Assembly: GCA_946480705.1 (NCBI GenBank) | Contig: CAMLLF010000142.1 | Location: 1-8,375 of the forward strand | DNA: 8,375 nt | Source: an uncultured Lysobacteraceae bacterium | Lineage (GTDB): Bacteria; Pseudomonadota; Gammaproteobacteria; Xanthomonadales; Rhodanobacteraceae | Direction of reading: 5' to 3' | Shown here: positions 1 through 6,171 of the stretch, piece by piece | How positions within the stretch are numbered: position 1 is the first letter of the stretch | How the letters are laid out: each line of letters begins with the position of its first letter | Position numbers and translations under genes: made by a program | The notes under the pieces: model-generated | Told to the model about the DNA's origin: nothing | The model's database searches: none | What the model saw: the letters and a program-made list of their open reading frames with translations, nothing else

Positions 1-702
1 TGGGGCTTCTACGTACTGCGCTGCTGCATCGGCATCGTCTCGATGCTCGCGGGCTTCTGGGCCGTCGTACACCTGCCGCTCGCACAGGCGATCTCGCTGT
101 CCTATGCGACGCCGCTGTTCGTGACCATAGGCGCCGTGCTGTTTCTCGGCGAGGTCGTGCGCCTGCGCCGCTGGACCGCGGTGCTGCTCGGCTTCATCGG
201 CGTGCTCGTTATCGTCCGGCCCGGCGCGGCCGACTTCAGCGGGGCGAGCCTCGTCGCGCTGCTCGCCGCGGCGATGAGCGGCACGGTCGCGATCAGCATC
301 AAGTTCCTCTCGCGCACCGAGCATCCCGATGCGATCGTGCTGATCACGACCGGGCTCTGGGTGCTGCTGGCGCTGCCGGCGGCGATTCCGGTCTGGCAAT
401 GGCCGAACGCGGAGTCGTGGATCTGGGTCATTCTCGCCGGCGGATTCGGCACCGTCGCGCATCTCCTCTGGACCCGCGCGCTGAAGCTCGGCGAGGTGTC
501 GGCGCTGACGCCGCTGAGCTTTCTGCAATTGCCCGTCGTCATCGTGTTCGGCTATTTCCTGTTCGCCGAAAAACTCGACATCTGGACCGGTGTCGGCGCC
601 GCGATCATCGTCGGCAGCAACATCTACATCGCGCATCGCGAAGCGCGTCTCGCGCGGCCCGTCGTCACCGACAAGGGCGTCGCGGGCGAAACCACGAGCT
701 GA
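1..702 (+). CDS. EamA/DMT-superfamily transporter, 5' truncated by the window edge
   Basis: The reading frame is open from base 1, so the gene starts to the left of the window and about 233 C-terminal residues are visible. The protein is a chain of hydrophobic helices (about seven seen). The end of the first EamA repeat carries the family hallmark: a Gly-Glu at the end of one helix, then an Arg-Arg-Trp entry to a helix ending in VIVRPG. A second EamA repeat follows, including a TRALKLGEVSALTPLSFLQ stretch and a closing helix before a basic tail (HREARLAR). EamA proteins are inner-membrane drug/metabolite transporters with ten helices in two repeats, usually about 290-300 residues, so roughly the first 60-70 residues are missing here. 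The substrate cannot be told from sequence. The stop codon faces that of rsuA across only 15 bp. The family call is secure; the function within the family is not. Confidence 0.92.
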   Translation, partial: WGFYVLRCCIGIVSMLAGFWAVVHLPLAQAISLSYATPLFVTIGAVLFLGEVVRLRRWTAVLLGFIGVLVIVRPGAADFSGASLVALLAAAMSGTVAISIKFLSRTEHPDAIVLITTGLWVLLALPAAIPVWQWPNAESWIWVILAGGFGTVAHLLWTRALKLGEVSALTPLSFLQLPVVIVFGYFLFAEKLDIWTGVGAAIIVGSNIYIAHREARLARPVVTDKGVAGETTS

Positions 703-717
703 GCGATTCCGGATGCG

Positions 718-1422
718 TCAGTCGCGCGCGAACACGCGCGCGATGTCGCCCGCGTCCAGCGCACGCCACTCGCCGGGCGCGAGCCCGTCCAGCGTGAGCC
801 TGCCGACCGCCGAACGATGCAGCGCGGTCACGTGATTGCCGACCGCGGCGAACATGCGCCGCACCTGATGGTAGCGGCCTTCGTGCAGGGTCAGCCGCGC
901 GAGCCGCGGGGATTCCACGTCGAGTTCGGCCGGCAGCAGCGGCGTCTTTTCCGATTCGAGCATCAGCGTGCCGCTCGCGAAGACCGCGGCCTCGTCGCCG
1001 CGCAGGTCCTGCGCGAGCGTCGCTTCGTAGCGTTTCGGAATCGCGGCCTTCGGCGAAATGATCCGATGCAGCAGCGCGCCGTCGTCGGTCAGCAGCAGCA
1101 GGCCCGAGGTATCGCGGTCGAGCCGTCCGACCGGCGACAACAGCGGATCGCGATAGCGATAGCGCCGCGGCAGCAGGTCATAGACCAGCCGGCCCGGATC
1201 CTTGGTCGAACAGGTGTATCCGACCGGCTTGTGCAGCAGCACGACGAGTCCGGGCGGCGAATCGAGCGGCTCGCCGTCGACGCGCACGCGGGCCGGATCG
1301 ACGCGCGCGTCCTCGTCGAGTTCCGCGCCGTCGATGTCCGTGACGCGTCCGTCGCGAAACAGCGCGGCGACCTCGCGCCGGCTGCCATAGCCGAGGTTTG
1401 CGATCAGGCGCAACAATTTCAT
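718..1422 (-). CDS. rsuA: 16S rRNA pseudouridine(516) synthase, RsuA family
   Basis: The 234-residue protein has the RsuA layout: an N-terminal S4 RNA-binding domain (about residues 1-50, starting MKLLRLIANLGYGSRREV), then the catalytic domain. Visible motifs are HKPVG (64-68), the catalytic loop GRLDRDTSG (99-107) with the active Asp at 102, and the C-terminal EGRYHQVRRM (181-190). RsuA converts U516 of 16S rRNA to pseudouridine during 30S assembly, and its length matches E. coli RsuA (about 231). A sister family (RluE/RluF, acting on 23S) shares these motifs, so 16S specificity is inferred from size and context. An AGGAG (complement of 1431-1435) sits 8 nt before the ATG, inside the end of rsmC. 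The ATG overlaps the rsmC stop by four bases, so the two are probably translationally coupled. Confidence 0.9.
   Translation of the reverse strand: MKLLRLIANLGYGSRREVAALFRDGRVTDIDGAELDEDARVDPARVRVDGEPLDSPPGLVVLLHKPVGYTCSTKDPGRLVYDLLPRRYRYRDPLLSPVGRLDRDTSGLLLLTDDGALLHRIISPKAAIPKRYEATLAQDLRGDEAAVFASGTLMLESEKTPLLPAELDVESPRLARLTLHEGRYHQVRRMFAAVGNHVTALHRSAVGRLTLDGLAPGEWRALDAGDIARVFARD
722..743. terminator. Perfect 9-bp hairpin between the convergent EamA and rsuA genes
   Basis: TCGCGCGCG and CGCGCGCGA pair perfectly around an AACA loop. The hairpin lies in the last codons of rsuA and 20 nt past the EamA stop. With only 15 bp between the two stops, it is the only structure that could end EamA transcription. 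It has no T-tract, and it is encoded by ordinary Ala/Arg codons, so it may be coincidental. Confidence 0.35.
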
Positions 1423-1435
1423 GGGCGCGGCTCCT
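1419..1435 (-). promoter_or_regulatory. rsmC/rsuA ATGA overlap with embedded ribosome binding site
   Basis: The rsmC stop TGA and the rsuA start ATG share bases as ATGA (1422-1419 on the minus strand). The AGGAG that serves rsuA (complement of 1431-1435) lies within the last codons of rsmC, 8 nt before the ATG. This arrangement favours re-initiation by ribosomes finishing rsmC, which would link the levels of two enzymes that both modify 16S rRNA. Confidence 0.75.
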
Positions 1436-2468
1436 GCGCGTCGATGACCTTGAAGCCGTGCGCGTCGGCGAGCACGCGCGTCCGCGCGAAGGACTGCTGC
1501 AAGGTCTGTTCGTAGGGAAGATGCCGGTTCGCGACGAGCAGCAGGCGCCCGTGCGGATGCAGCGACTGCGCGGCGACGCGGATGAACCGGCGGCCGAGTT
1601 CGGGCTCGTCGGCGCGGCCCCGGTGGAACGGCGGATTGGTCACGACGAAATCGTAGCGGTGCGGCAGTCCCTGCGTGACGTCGTGCCAGAAATACCGCAG
1701 CGCGGGACTGCGCGCGTGCGACGCGGCCGCGGCTGGGAGATTGACGCGTGCGAGGTCGAGCGCGCGCGCCTCGGCCTCGAACAGATCGAGCGCGTCGACC
1801 TGCGCGCAGCGCGCGAGCACTTCGCTCGCGAGATAGCCATAGCCCGCGCCGAGATCCGCACCGCGTCCGGCGAGATCGGCGGGCAGATGCGCGGCGAGCA
1901 GGGCCGATGCGCTGTCGATGCGATCCCAGGCAAACACGCCGGGCCGGCTGATGAATCGTCCGTCCGCGATCGCGCGCGGGGCCGCGTCATCGGTCCACCG
2001 CTGCGCGAGCGCGGCGTCGACATGCGTTGCGTCGACGCGCGTCCAGAACACGCGGCACTTGTGCTTGCTCAGCGTCGACAACGGCCCGGCCAGCGCGGCG
2101 AAGTCGCTCTCGATCGATCGCGCGCCTTCGTTGTTCGCGACGCTCGCGACGACGAGCGCGCCGGGCATCGCGCAGTCGAGCGCATGCGCGAGGAGTTCGC
2201 GCGCCTCGCCGCGCTGTCGCGGCGGCAACAGCAGCACGGCCTCGAACCGCCCTTGCGCCTGCGCACCGACGTCGACGCCCGAGAGCGGCAGCGCGTCGGC
2301 GAACGGACGAAAGCTCTGCTCGGCGACGATCGAAACGCGCGAAAACACCGAACGGAACTGCTGCAACCCCTGCCCGTTCCGTGCCCGCAGAAACGCGAGC
2401 CGTGCCGGCGGCGACAGCGTGCCGTCGATAAACGGCAGGAACAGGGCTTGCAGTGCGGGGTCGTCCAA
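1419..2468 (-). CDS. rsmC: 16S rRNA guanine N2-methyltransferase, RsmC-like
   Basis: With a TTG start at 2468 the protein has 349 residues, close to E. coli RsmC (343). The N-terminal half is a degenerate methyltransferase-like domain. The C-terminal half is a class I SAM-dependent methyltransferase: RPGVFAWDRID linker (about 175-185), SAM-binding DLGAGYGYLA (205-214), an Asp-rich second strand (DALDLFEAEA), and the catalytic NPPFHRG (278-284) typical of N2-guanine rRNA/DNA methylases. RsmC makes m2G1207 in 16S rRNA on the 30S subunit. The frame stays open to an ATG at 2591, but that extension is encoded in repeat-like intergenic DNA and lies upstream of a TACACT -10 candidate. No ATG or GTG lies in frame between, so TTG is the best start, although no clear ribosome binding site precedes it. 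RlmG (23S m2G1835) is the alternative family member. It is the first gene of an operon with rsuA. Confidence 0.85.
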   Translation of the reverse strand: MDDPALQALFLPFIDGTLSPPARLAFLRARNGQGLQQFRSVFSRVSIVAEQSFRPFADALPLSGVDVGAQAQGRFEAVLLLPPRQRGEARELLAHALDCAMPGALVVASVANNEGARSIESDFAALAGPLSTLSKHKCRVFWTRVDATHVDAALAQRWTDDAAPRAIADGRFISRPGVFAWDRIDSASALLAAHLPADLAGRGADLGAGYGYLASEVLARCAQVDALDLFEAEARALDLARVNLPAAAASHARSPALRYFWHDVTQGLPHRYDFVVTNPPFHRGRADEPELGRRFIRVAAQSLHPHGRLLLVANRHLPYEQTLQQSFARTRVLADAHGFKVIDAQEPRP

Positions 2469-2498
2469 GGCGTGGCGAACGCGGCGGCGGGGGCGCGT

Positions 2499-2504
2499 AG
2501 TGTA
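2499..2504 (-). promoter_or_regulatory. Candidate -10 box of the rsmC-rsuA operon
   Basis: The minus strand reads GCCC-TACACT-ACG here. TACACT matches the sigma-70 -10 consensus at four of six positions and lies about 31 nt before the TTG start. Transcription would start near 2492 and leave a leader of about 24 nt. No convincing -35 box is seen at 16-18 nt upstream, where the sequence is CTCCCC-like within the repeat. Position relative to the start codon is the main support. Confidence 0.4.
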
Positions 2505-2514
2505 GGGCTTACGA

Positions 2515-2724
2515 CGGGAATGGGGAGTCGGGAATGGGGAACCGTGAAAAGCGACAGCAACGGCAGCGACTTCGCTGTCGGAGAAACGCACTTGCTCTCA
2601 CAGATCCGGGTTCCCGATTTTCCGTGCACACGCTTCTCACTTTCCGTCTGTGCGGCGCGGCGCGCAGACGCGACTTCACGGCACGCAACAAGGGCGCTGT
2701 GATGCCCGGCCGCGCCTGCGGCCA
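2515..2724. repeat. Likely dispersed intergenic repeat with GGGAATGGGG motifs and hairpins
   Basis: The 12-mer CGGGAATGGGGA occurs twice in tandem (2515-2526 and 2529-2540, 14-bp period). It is followed by a strong hairpin (2561-2580) and an inverted GGTTCCC (2609-2615) that pairs with GGGAACC (2537-2543). On the minus strand AGTGAGAAGCG occurs near 2630-2645, and a GGCCGC-GCCT-GCGGCC stem-loop lies at 2708-2723. GGGAATGGGG-type tandem motifs and GTGAGAA-rich sequence are, from memory, common in intergenic DNA of Xanthomonadaceae-like genomes; this is recollection, not a search. The right boundary is approximate. The repeat abuts the rsmC promoter region. Confidence 0.5.
2561..2580. repeat. 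Near-perfect hairpin inside the repeat region
   Basis: CGGCAGCGA and TCGCTGTCG pair over nine positions with one G-T wobble, leaving a CT dinucleotide at the tip (in RNA a slightly larger loop would form). Neither side is followed directly by a T-run, so it does not look like an intrinsic terminator. It resembles the palindromic core of a REP-like element. Confidence 0.55.
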
Positions 2725-3052
2725 TCGCCCCGGCGGATTCCCGAGCGTTGATCCGTTCGTCGACGAGCAACTGACGAGAAGAAACAAGCGCGTCGCGCGG
2801 ACATGTGCGCCAACTGCATCAACAGCCGAGCTTTCCCAGGCCGACCTTCCGAGAGGGAGCAGACTGACGCTGACGCAGTTGACGAGACATTGCGATGCTG
2901 CGCGAAACCGTCGGCCTTTCACCCGATGAGCGCGCAAGAAAACATCACACATACCCTTTCGAAGGGGGCACGAAACGCAACGTCAGGCTATCGGACCGAT
3001 GAAGTACCATCCTGGGACGCGCGAAGGCGCCCAAATGCCATGACTATTTCCA

Positions 3053-3622
3053 GTGACTACCGTGACTAGAATCTTTCCCCTTCTGCTGGCCCTGGCTTCG
3101 GTGCCGGCATTTCCGATACAACCCGATGGATACGAGTACAAGAACTGCGCCGACCAATCCTCCGCGCTGCCGCTAGAAAAGTGCGCAAGAATTGCCATAG
3201 GCAGTGATCTCACGAGCATCATGATCCGCGACGTCGGGAAATCAGACCTTCCCAGGGAAGACAGCTCCACCTCCTATTTAGCGCTTCAATCGAAAATGCT
3301 TCCGCTTGCAGTACCGAAGACGAACTACGCGAAAGTCGACAAGTGGACGCATGGAAATTATGGCTACGCGAAAGTCGCAACAAAAATTTCCTACTCGACA
3401 TGGAAGAACCTGGACTTGGTTGCGGCAACACCCCGACTAGACACCGACGAAGCGACCTTCGAACAGAACCATTTGCGTTTCGAGGCGGCACTCACGTTCT
3501 GGTTCTCGCCAGAAAGCGGCGTCGTGGCAATTGCGTTTCCTGACCGGTCATCGGCACTCGCTGACACCTATTTTTGTTCACGCACGCCCTGCCTTTTTGC
3601 CGGCGGAATGGTCAAACCATAA
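3053..3622 (+). CDS. Small exported protein of unknown function
   Basis: The 189-residue protein starts with a short basic region and a hydrophobic stretch (TRIFPLLLALASVPAF), so a Sec signal peptide of about 20-22 residues is likely. The mature part has four cysteines (32, 44, 175, 180), which could form two disulfides in the periplasm, and several Tyr/Trp residues but no motif I recognise. The start is GTG at 3053; a second in-frame GTG at 3062 is equally possible and leaves the signal peptide intact. An in-frame stop at 3041 rules out earlier starts, and no good ribosome binding site is seen for either. Base composition is unlike the neighbours: 3301-3420 is 48% GC by hand count, while 4501-4560 is 72%, which suggests transfer or a young gene. 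A stem-loop terminator follows the stop closely, which supports a real transcription unit. Confidence 0.7.
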   Translation: MTTVTRIFPLLLALASVPAFPIQPDGYEYKNCADQSSALPLEKCARIAIGSDLTSIMIRDVGKSDLPREDSSTSYLALQSKMLPLAVPKTNYAKVDKWTHGNYGYAKVATKISYSTWKNLDLVAATPRLDTDEATFEQNHLRFEAALTFWFSPESGVVAIAFPDRSSALADTYFCSRTPCLFAGGMVKP

Positions 3623-3932
3623 GGTATCGAAGGCGTGCCAGGCGCCCGCGATCGCGGCGCTTGGCACGTTTCAACAGAGTCGAAGACTCCGCCGTCCAAG
3701 CCGCACGCTGAAACGAATCCACGCATTCATCAGGCGGCCTGCCAAAGCGATGTCGGCTCAGTCCGACCACAGCAACCAGGCAACATTTCGCCCCCCAACA
3801 AGCCGCCCTCCCGTCGGCGGACAGCGGCTTTCGGAATTCGCCCTGCGTTTCACACCACCCCACCTTCAGCTCAGGCTAAGCTCGCCCCTTGTGGACTGCT
3901 CCGACCGGCGCAGCCGCTGTCAGGAGTTGTCG
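3623..3932. other. 310-bp spacer before the lipoprotein gene
   Basis: After the terminator stem-loop there is an inverted repeat, CGTTTCA (3667-3673) with TGAAACG (3709-3715), enclosing a small GAGTC-GAA-GACTC hairpin (3678-3690). A GTCGG-CTCAGT-CCGAC stem-loop lies near 3753-3768. The spacer is less GC-rich than the genes on its right. The lipoprotein frame stays open leftward through the spacer, but that extension has no signal peptide and no protein-like composition. A TAAGCT hexamer (3877-3882), about 50 nt before the lipoprotein start, is a weak -10 candidate with no -35. No RNA gene is recognised. Confidence 0.5.
3634..3668 (+). terminator. Strong stem-loop after the exported-protein gene
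   Basis: CGTGCCAGGCGCC pairs with GGCGCTTGGCACG over 13 positions (one G-T wobble), around a 9-base loop containing GCGATCGC. It begins 12 nt after the TAA stop at 3620-3622 and is followed by TTTC, a weak T-tract. Placement and stem strength fit a Rho-independent terminator or an mRNA 3' stabilising hairpin. Confidence 0.65.
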
Positions 3933-5108
3933 ATGCCGTCTCGTCTGCCGTGCGTGCTGCCGTTGTCGCTGCTTCTCGTCGCCTGCCAGCCTGATCCGCC
4001 GCCGGCGAGTTCCGCGACGTCCGCGCCGGCGGCGGTCAGTTGTCTCGCGGCGGTGCCGGCCACGCCGCTGACGGCCCCGGCCGCATCGTTGCATGCGCAG
4101 GATTTCGCCGCGGCGCCGCTCGATGCGGCAGGATTGCGCTGCCTTGCGAGCGTCTGGGGCGAGACGCGGTTCGCCTCGCCCGAGGCGGTCGATCCGAACT
4201 ACGCGCGCGTGCAGGCGGCGCACGGCGAAGACGCCGACCTGCGCTGGTCCAACGTTCCGCAGCAGCGCGTGCAATTGTTGCGTATTGCACAAGGCGCCGC
4301 GGCGACGACCTGGCTGCTGCGCATCGACACCGGCGTCGCGTTCGAGGGCAGCCGCTACGATCTCATCTTCACGAGCGACGCGCAGGGCAAGCTGCGCGAC
4401 CAGATGCTCGTCGGCGCCGAAGGCGTGCGCTATCGCCGCGATGTCGACCTGCGCAGCCCGACGCAGTTCACCGTGCTCGAGAACGGCGGCCGCGAGCAGC
4501 AGACCGGCCCCGACTACAACGCCGCGTTCCGCATCGACGACGGCGGGCGCATTTCGCCGGATCCCAACGGCATCACGACGGCGCTCGATCCCGCCGCCGT
4601 CAACAACGCGGCCGGCGACGAGGACACGGGTGCCGGCAGCGGCAACTACAGCGGCAGCTCGATCGAAACCGTCGCCGGCGCGCCCGGCGACGCCGAAGCG
4701 ATCCGCCAGCTGCTGTTCTCCGACTCCGGAGTCACCGAGGAATTCGTGCGGCGCGAAGCGCTGCCCGACGGCAGCCTCGCCATGCTCGCGGTCGGCCGCA
4801 CCGAAGTCGCCGGGCTCGTGCTCTACGTGCTGCGGCCCAATGCGACCGGCACGAACAAGGAGACGACGTATCTCGTCGCGAGCCTGACGTTTCCCGAACC
4901 GCCGCGCGCAATCGGCGGCGAGCTCGGATCGGCCGACTGGAAGATCGACGGCGGCAGCGTCGCGATCGCGATCAGCATGCGCTACGCGTTCGTGCGCGAG
5001 GGCGGCAATCCCGAGGGCGGCGAGGCCGAAGCGCAGAACGTCGAACAGGTACTGCGCGCGCGGCTCGATCTCGGCGGCGGCGGCATGTCGCTCGCGGTCG
5101 TGAAGTGA
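3933..5108 (+). CDS. Outer-membrane-type lipoprotein of unknown family
   Basis: With the ATG at 3933 the protein has 391 residues and starts with a clear lipoprotein signal: basic N-terminus, hydrophobic core and lipobox LVAC with Cys18, followed by Gln. The absence of Asp at +2 suggests sorting to the outer membrane. A Pro/Ala/Ser-rich tether (19-55) follows. The mature body seems to have two parts, about 60-220 and 245-391, joined by a flexible acidic Gly/Ser linker (GDEDTGAGSGNYSGSS, 228-243). The first part has beta-like strands such as TTWLLRIDTGVAFEGSRYDL; Cys37 and Cys70 could form a disulfide. I recognise no family or catalytic motif. AGGAG (3922-3926) sits 6 nt before the ATG and decides the start over longer open-frame alternatives. 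The gene converges on the DUF1801 gene with 7 bp between stops. Confidence 0.82.
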   Translation: MPSRLPCVLPLSLLLVACQPDPPPASSATSAPAAVSCLAAVPATPLTAPAASLHAQDFAAAPLDAAGLRCLASVWGETRFASPEAVDPNYARVQAAHGEDADLRWSNVPQQRVQLLRIAQGAAATTWLLRIDTGVAFEGSRYDLIFTSDAQGKLRDQMLVGAEGVRYRRDVDLRSPTQFTVLENGGREQQTGPDYNAAFRIDDGGRISPDPNGITTALDPAAVNNAAGDEDTGAGSGNYSGSSIETVAGAPGDAEAIRQLLFSDSGVTEEFVRREALPDGSLAMLAVGRTEVAGLVLYVLRPNATGTNKETTYLVASLTFPEPPRAIGGELGSADWKIDGGSVAIAISMRYAFVREGGNPEGGEAEAQNVEQVLRARLDLGGGGMSLAVVK

Positions 5109-5115
5109 TCCGCGG

Positions 5116-5535
5116 TCAGCGCACGCGCTGCGGCTCCATCGCCGCGACGCTGTGCGCGATCAGTTCTTCGAGCACGGCCATGTCGACGTTCTTCAGCGAC
5201 TTCAGATAGAGGCAGGCCTTGCTGATCTTGTGCTTGCCGAGCCGCGCGAGCAGTTCGTCCTCGCCGTCGAAGCCGCGCATCAGGTACAGGGTCAGGTCGT
5301 TCTTGCGCGGCGAGAAGCCGACGACGGGCCAGTCGCCTTCCTGACCGCTCGCGTAGCGATAGCGGTAGCGTCCGAAGCCGACGATGCTGCTGCCCCAGAT
5401 CACGGCCTTTTCGCCGGTCGCCTTCTGCATGAGCTTCGCGACGGTCTGGCAGTCGGCGCGGCGTGCGGGATCCTCGACCGTGGCGAGGAATTCGGCGAGC
5501 GTGGTCTTCGTCGGCTGCGTCTTCGGTTCGGACAT
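5116..5535 (-). CDS. DUF1801 domain protein
   Basis: The 139-residue protein matches the DUF1801 pattern along its whole length: a helical N-terminus (TLAEFLATVEDPARRADCQTV), then EKAVIWGSSIVGFGRYRYRY (43-61), FSPRKNDLTLYLMRGF (74-89), LGKHKISKACLYLKSL (99-114) and a closing helix. DUF1801 proteins are small and soluble with no settled biochemical role; the fold resembles the YdhG/iron-chaperone-like group. There is no signal peptide, so it is expected in the cytoplasm. The ATG at 5535 starts the protein exactly where family members begin; no strong ribosome binding site precedes it. It is divergent from the DUF1579 gene and convergent with the lipoprotein gene. The family call is firm; function is unknown. 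Confidence 0.9.
   Translation of the reverse strand: MSEPKTQPTKTTLAEFLATVEDPARRADCQTVAKLMQKATGEKAVIWGSSIVGFGRYRYRYASGQEGDWPVVGFSPRKNDLTLYLMRGFDGEDELLARLGKHKISKACLYLKSLKNVDMAVLEELIAHSVAAMEPQRVR
5117..5130. terminator. Short hairpin between the convergent lipoprotein and DUF1801 genes
   Basis: CAGCGC and GCGCTG pair perfectly around AC, 9 nt past the lipoprotein stop and inside the last codons of the DUF1801 gene. It is placed like the hairpin between EamA and rsuA. There is no T-tract. Confidence 0.3.
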
Positions 5536-5617
5536 GGCGGCTTCGCGGCAAGGTCGCGGGTCGGACGATGGTGCCGACCGTACGCGCAGACGCCACGCGT
5601 CCGCAAGCGCGCGCCGC

Positions 5618-5633
5618 GGCCATGGCCTAAGAT
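5618..5633 (+). promoter_or_regulatory. Candidate -10 box and adjoining palindrome for the DUF1579 gene
   Basis: TAAGAT (5628-5633) matches the sigma-70 -10 consensus at four of six positions and lies 37 nt before the start codon, a normal distance. It directly abuts the perfect 10-bp palindrome GGCCATGGCC (5618-5627). No convincing -35 hexamer is seen. The palindrome could be an operator between the divergent genes, but a 10-bp GC-rich palindrome can also arise by chance. Confidence 0.4.
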
Positions 5634-5670
5634 GCCGCGACGCCGACCCGACACCCGCCAGGAGCACGCC

Positions 5671-6132
5671 ATGGACATGCCCAAGCCCGGCCCCGCCCAC
5701 GCCCGTCTCGCCGTGTTCGCCGGCAACTGGGAGGGTCCCGAAGCCTTGCAGCCGTCGCCCTGGGGGCCCGGCGGACCCGCGACCGGACGCGGCGTCTATC
5801 GCGTCGTCACCGACGGCATGGCGCTGACGCAGGACTACGAGGAAGAAAAAGACGGCACGATCGTGTTTCGCGGCCACGGCGTGTTCACCATCGACCCGGA
5901 ATCGGGCGACGTGCTCTGGTGGTGGTTCGACAGCATGGGCTTCCCGCCCGACGCGCCGGCGCGCGGCACCTGGGACGGCGACACGCTGACCTTCCACAAA
6001 TCCACACCGCGCGGTGACGGCCGCTACGTCTATCGTCTCGAAGGCGACGAATACACGTTTTCGATCGAGAACCGTTTTCCGGGACAGGACAATTTCTGCC
6101 TGTTCATGAAGGGGCGCTATCGCCGCGTCTGA
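5671..6132 (+). CDS. DUF1579 family protein
   Basis: The 153-residue protein fits DUF1579: a start of the FAGNWEG type (16-22), then successive beta strands such as GRGVYRVVTDGMALTQDYEE (39-58), FRGHGVFTIDPESGDVLWWWFDSMG (66-90) and a YTFSIENRF...LFMKGRYRR ending. The family is thought to form a small lipocalin-like beta barrel; the reaction or ligand is not established. There is no signal peptide. AGGAG (5660-5664) lies 6 nt before the ATG and fixes the start. It is transcribed away from the DUF1801 gene from the shared spacer, where a TAAGAT box lies 38 nt upstream of the ATG. Confidence 0.9.
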   Translation: MDMPKPGPAHARLAVFAGNWEGPEALQPSPWGPGGPATGRGVYRVVTDGMALTQDYEEEKDGTIVFRGHGVFTIDPESGDVLWWWFDSMGFPPDAPARGTWDGDTLTFHKSTPRGDGRYVYRLEGDEYTFSIENRFPGQDNFCLFMKGRYRRV

Positions 6133-6171
6133 GGCGACGGGCTCTGCCGCGGACACCCTGCCCGCGTCGCC
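6133..6171 (+). terminator. Stem-loop directly after the DUF1579 gene
   Basis: GGCGACG (6133-6139) pairs with CGTCGCC (6165-6171), with a few further G-C pairs possible inside. The stem starts at the base after the TGA stop. There is no T-tract, so it may mark a transcript 3' end rather than a classical intrinsic terminator. Confidence 0.4.

Larger units (their letters stand above)
2469..3052. other. 584-bp gene-free region between rsmC and the exported protein gene
   Basis: I find no credible coding sequence on either strand. The part next to rsmC (about 2515-2725) looks like a dispersed repeat and is described separately. The part from about 2770 to 3052 is less GC-rich than the flanking genes. 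It holds a few short stem-loops only, such as CCCTT-TCG-AAGGG at 2954-2966 and ATCGG-A-CCGAT near 2992-3002. No tRNA, clear promoter for the downstream gene, or mobile-element end is visible. Open frames crossing it have no recognisable protein features. Confidence 0.6.

Noticed and set aside
817..1515. Plus-strand frame opposite rsuA
   Set aside because: It has no protein-family features and is antisense to a well-supported rsuA gene.
1398..2702. Long plus-strand frame opposite rsmC
   Set aside because: The translation is charged and repetitive without motifs, while the minus strand encodes a full methyltransferase.
2509..2952. Minus-strand frames over the rsmC upstream region as small genes
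   Set aside because: Their sequence is explained by the repeat block, with no ribosome binding site or recognised fold.
3531..3932. Longer N-terminus for the lipoprotein
   Set aside because: It would bury the lipoprotein signal peptide inside the protein and overlap the upstream gene. AGGAG is correctly placed for the ATG at 3933.
2469..3932. Possible mobile element around the low-GC gene
   Set aside because: No transposase or integrase, no tRNA attachment site, and no matching terminal or target-site repeats could be found at its edges.
4040..5209. Long plus-strand frame (389 codons) overlapping the lipoprotein gene
   Set aside because: The product is an Arg-rich low-complexity string. 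The lipoprotein frame has a ribosome binding site, signal peptide and lipobox.
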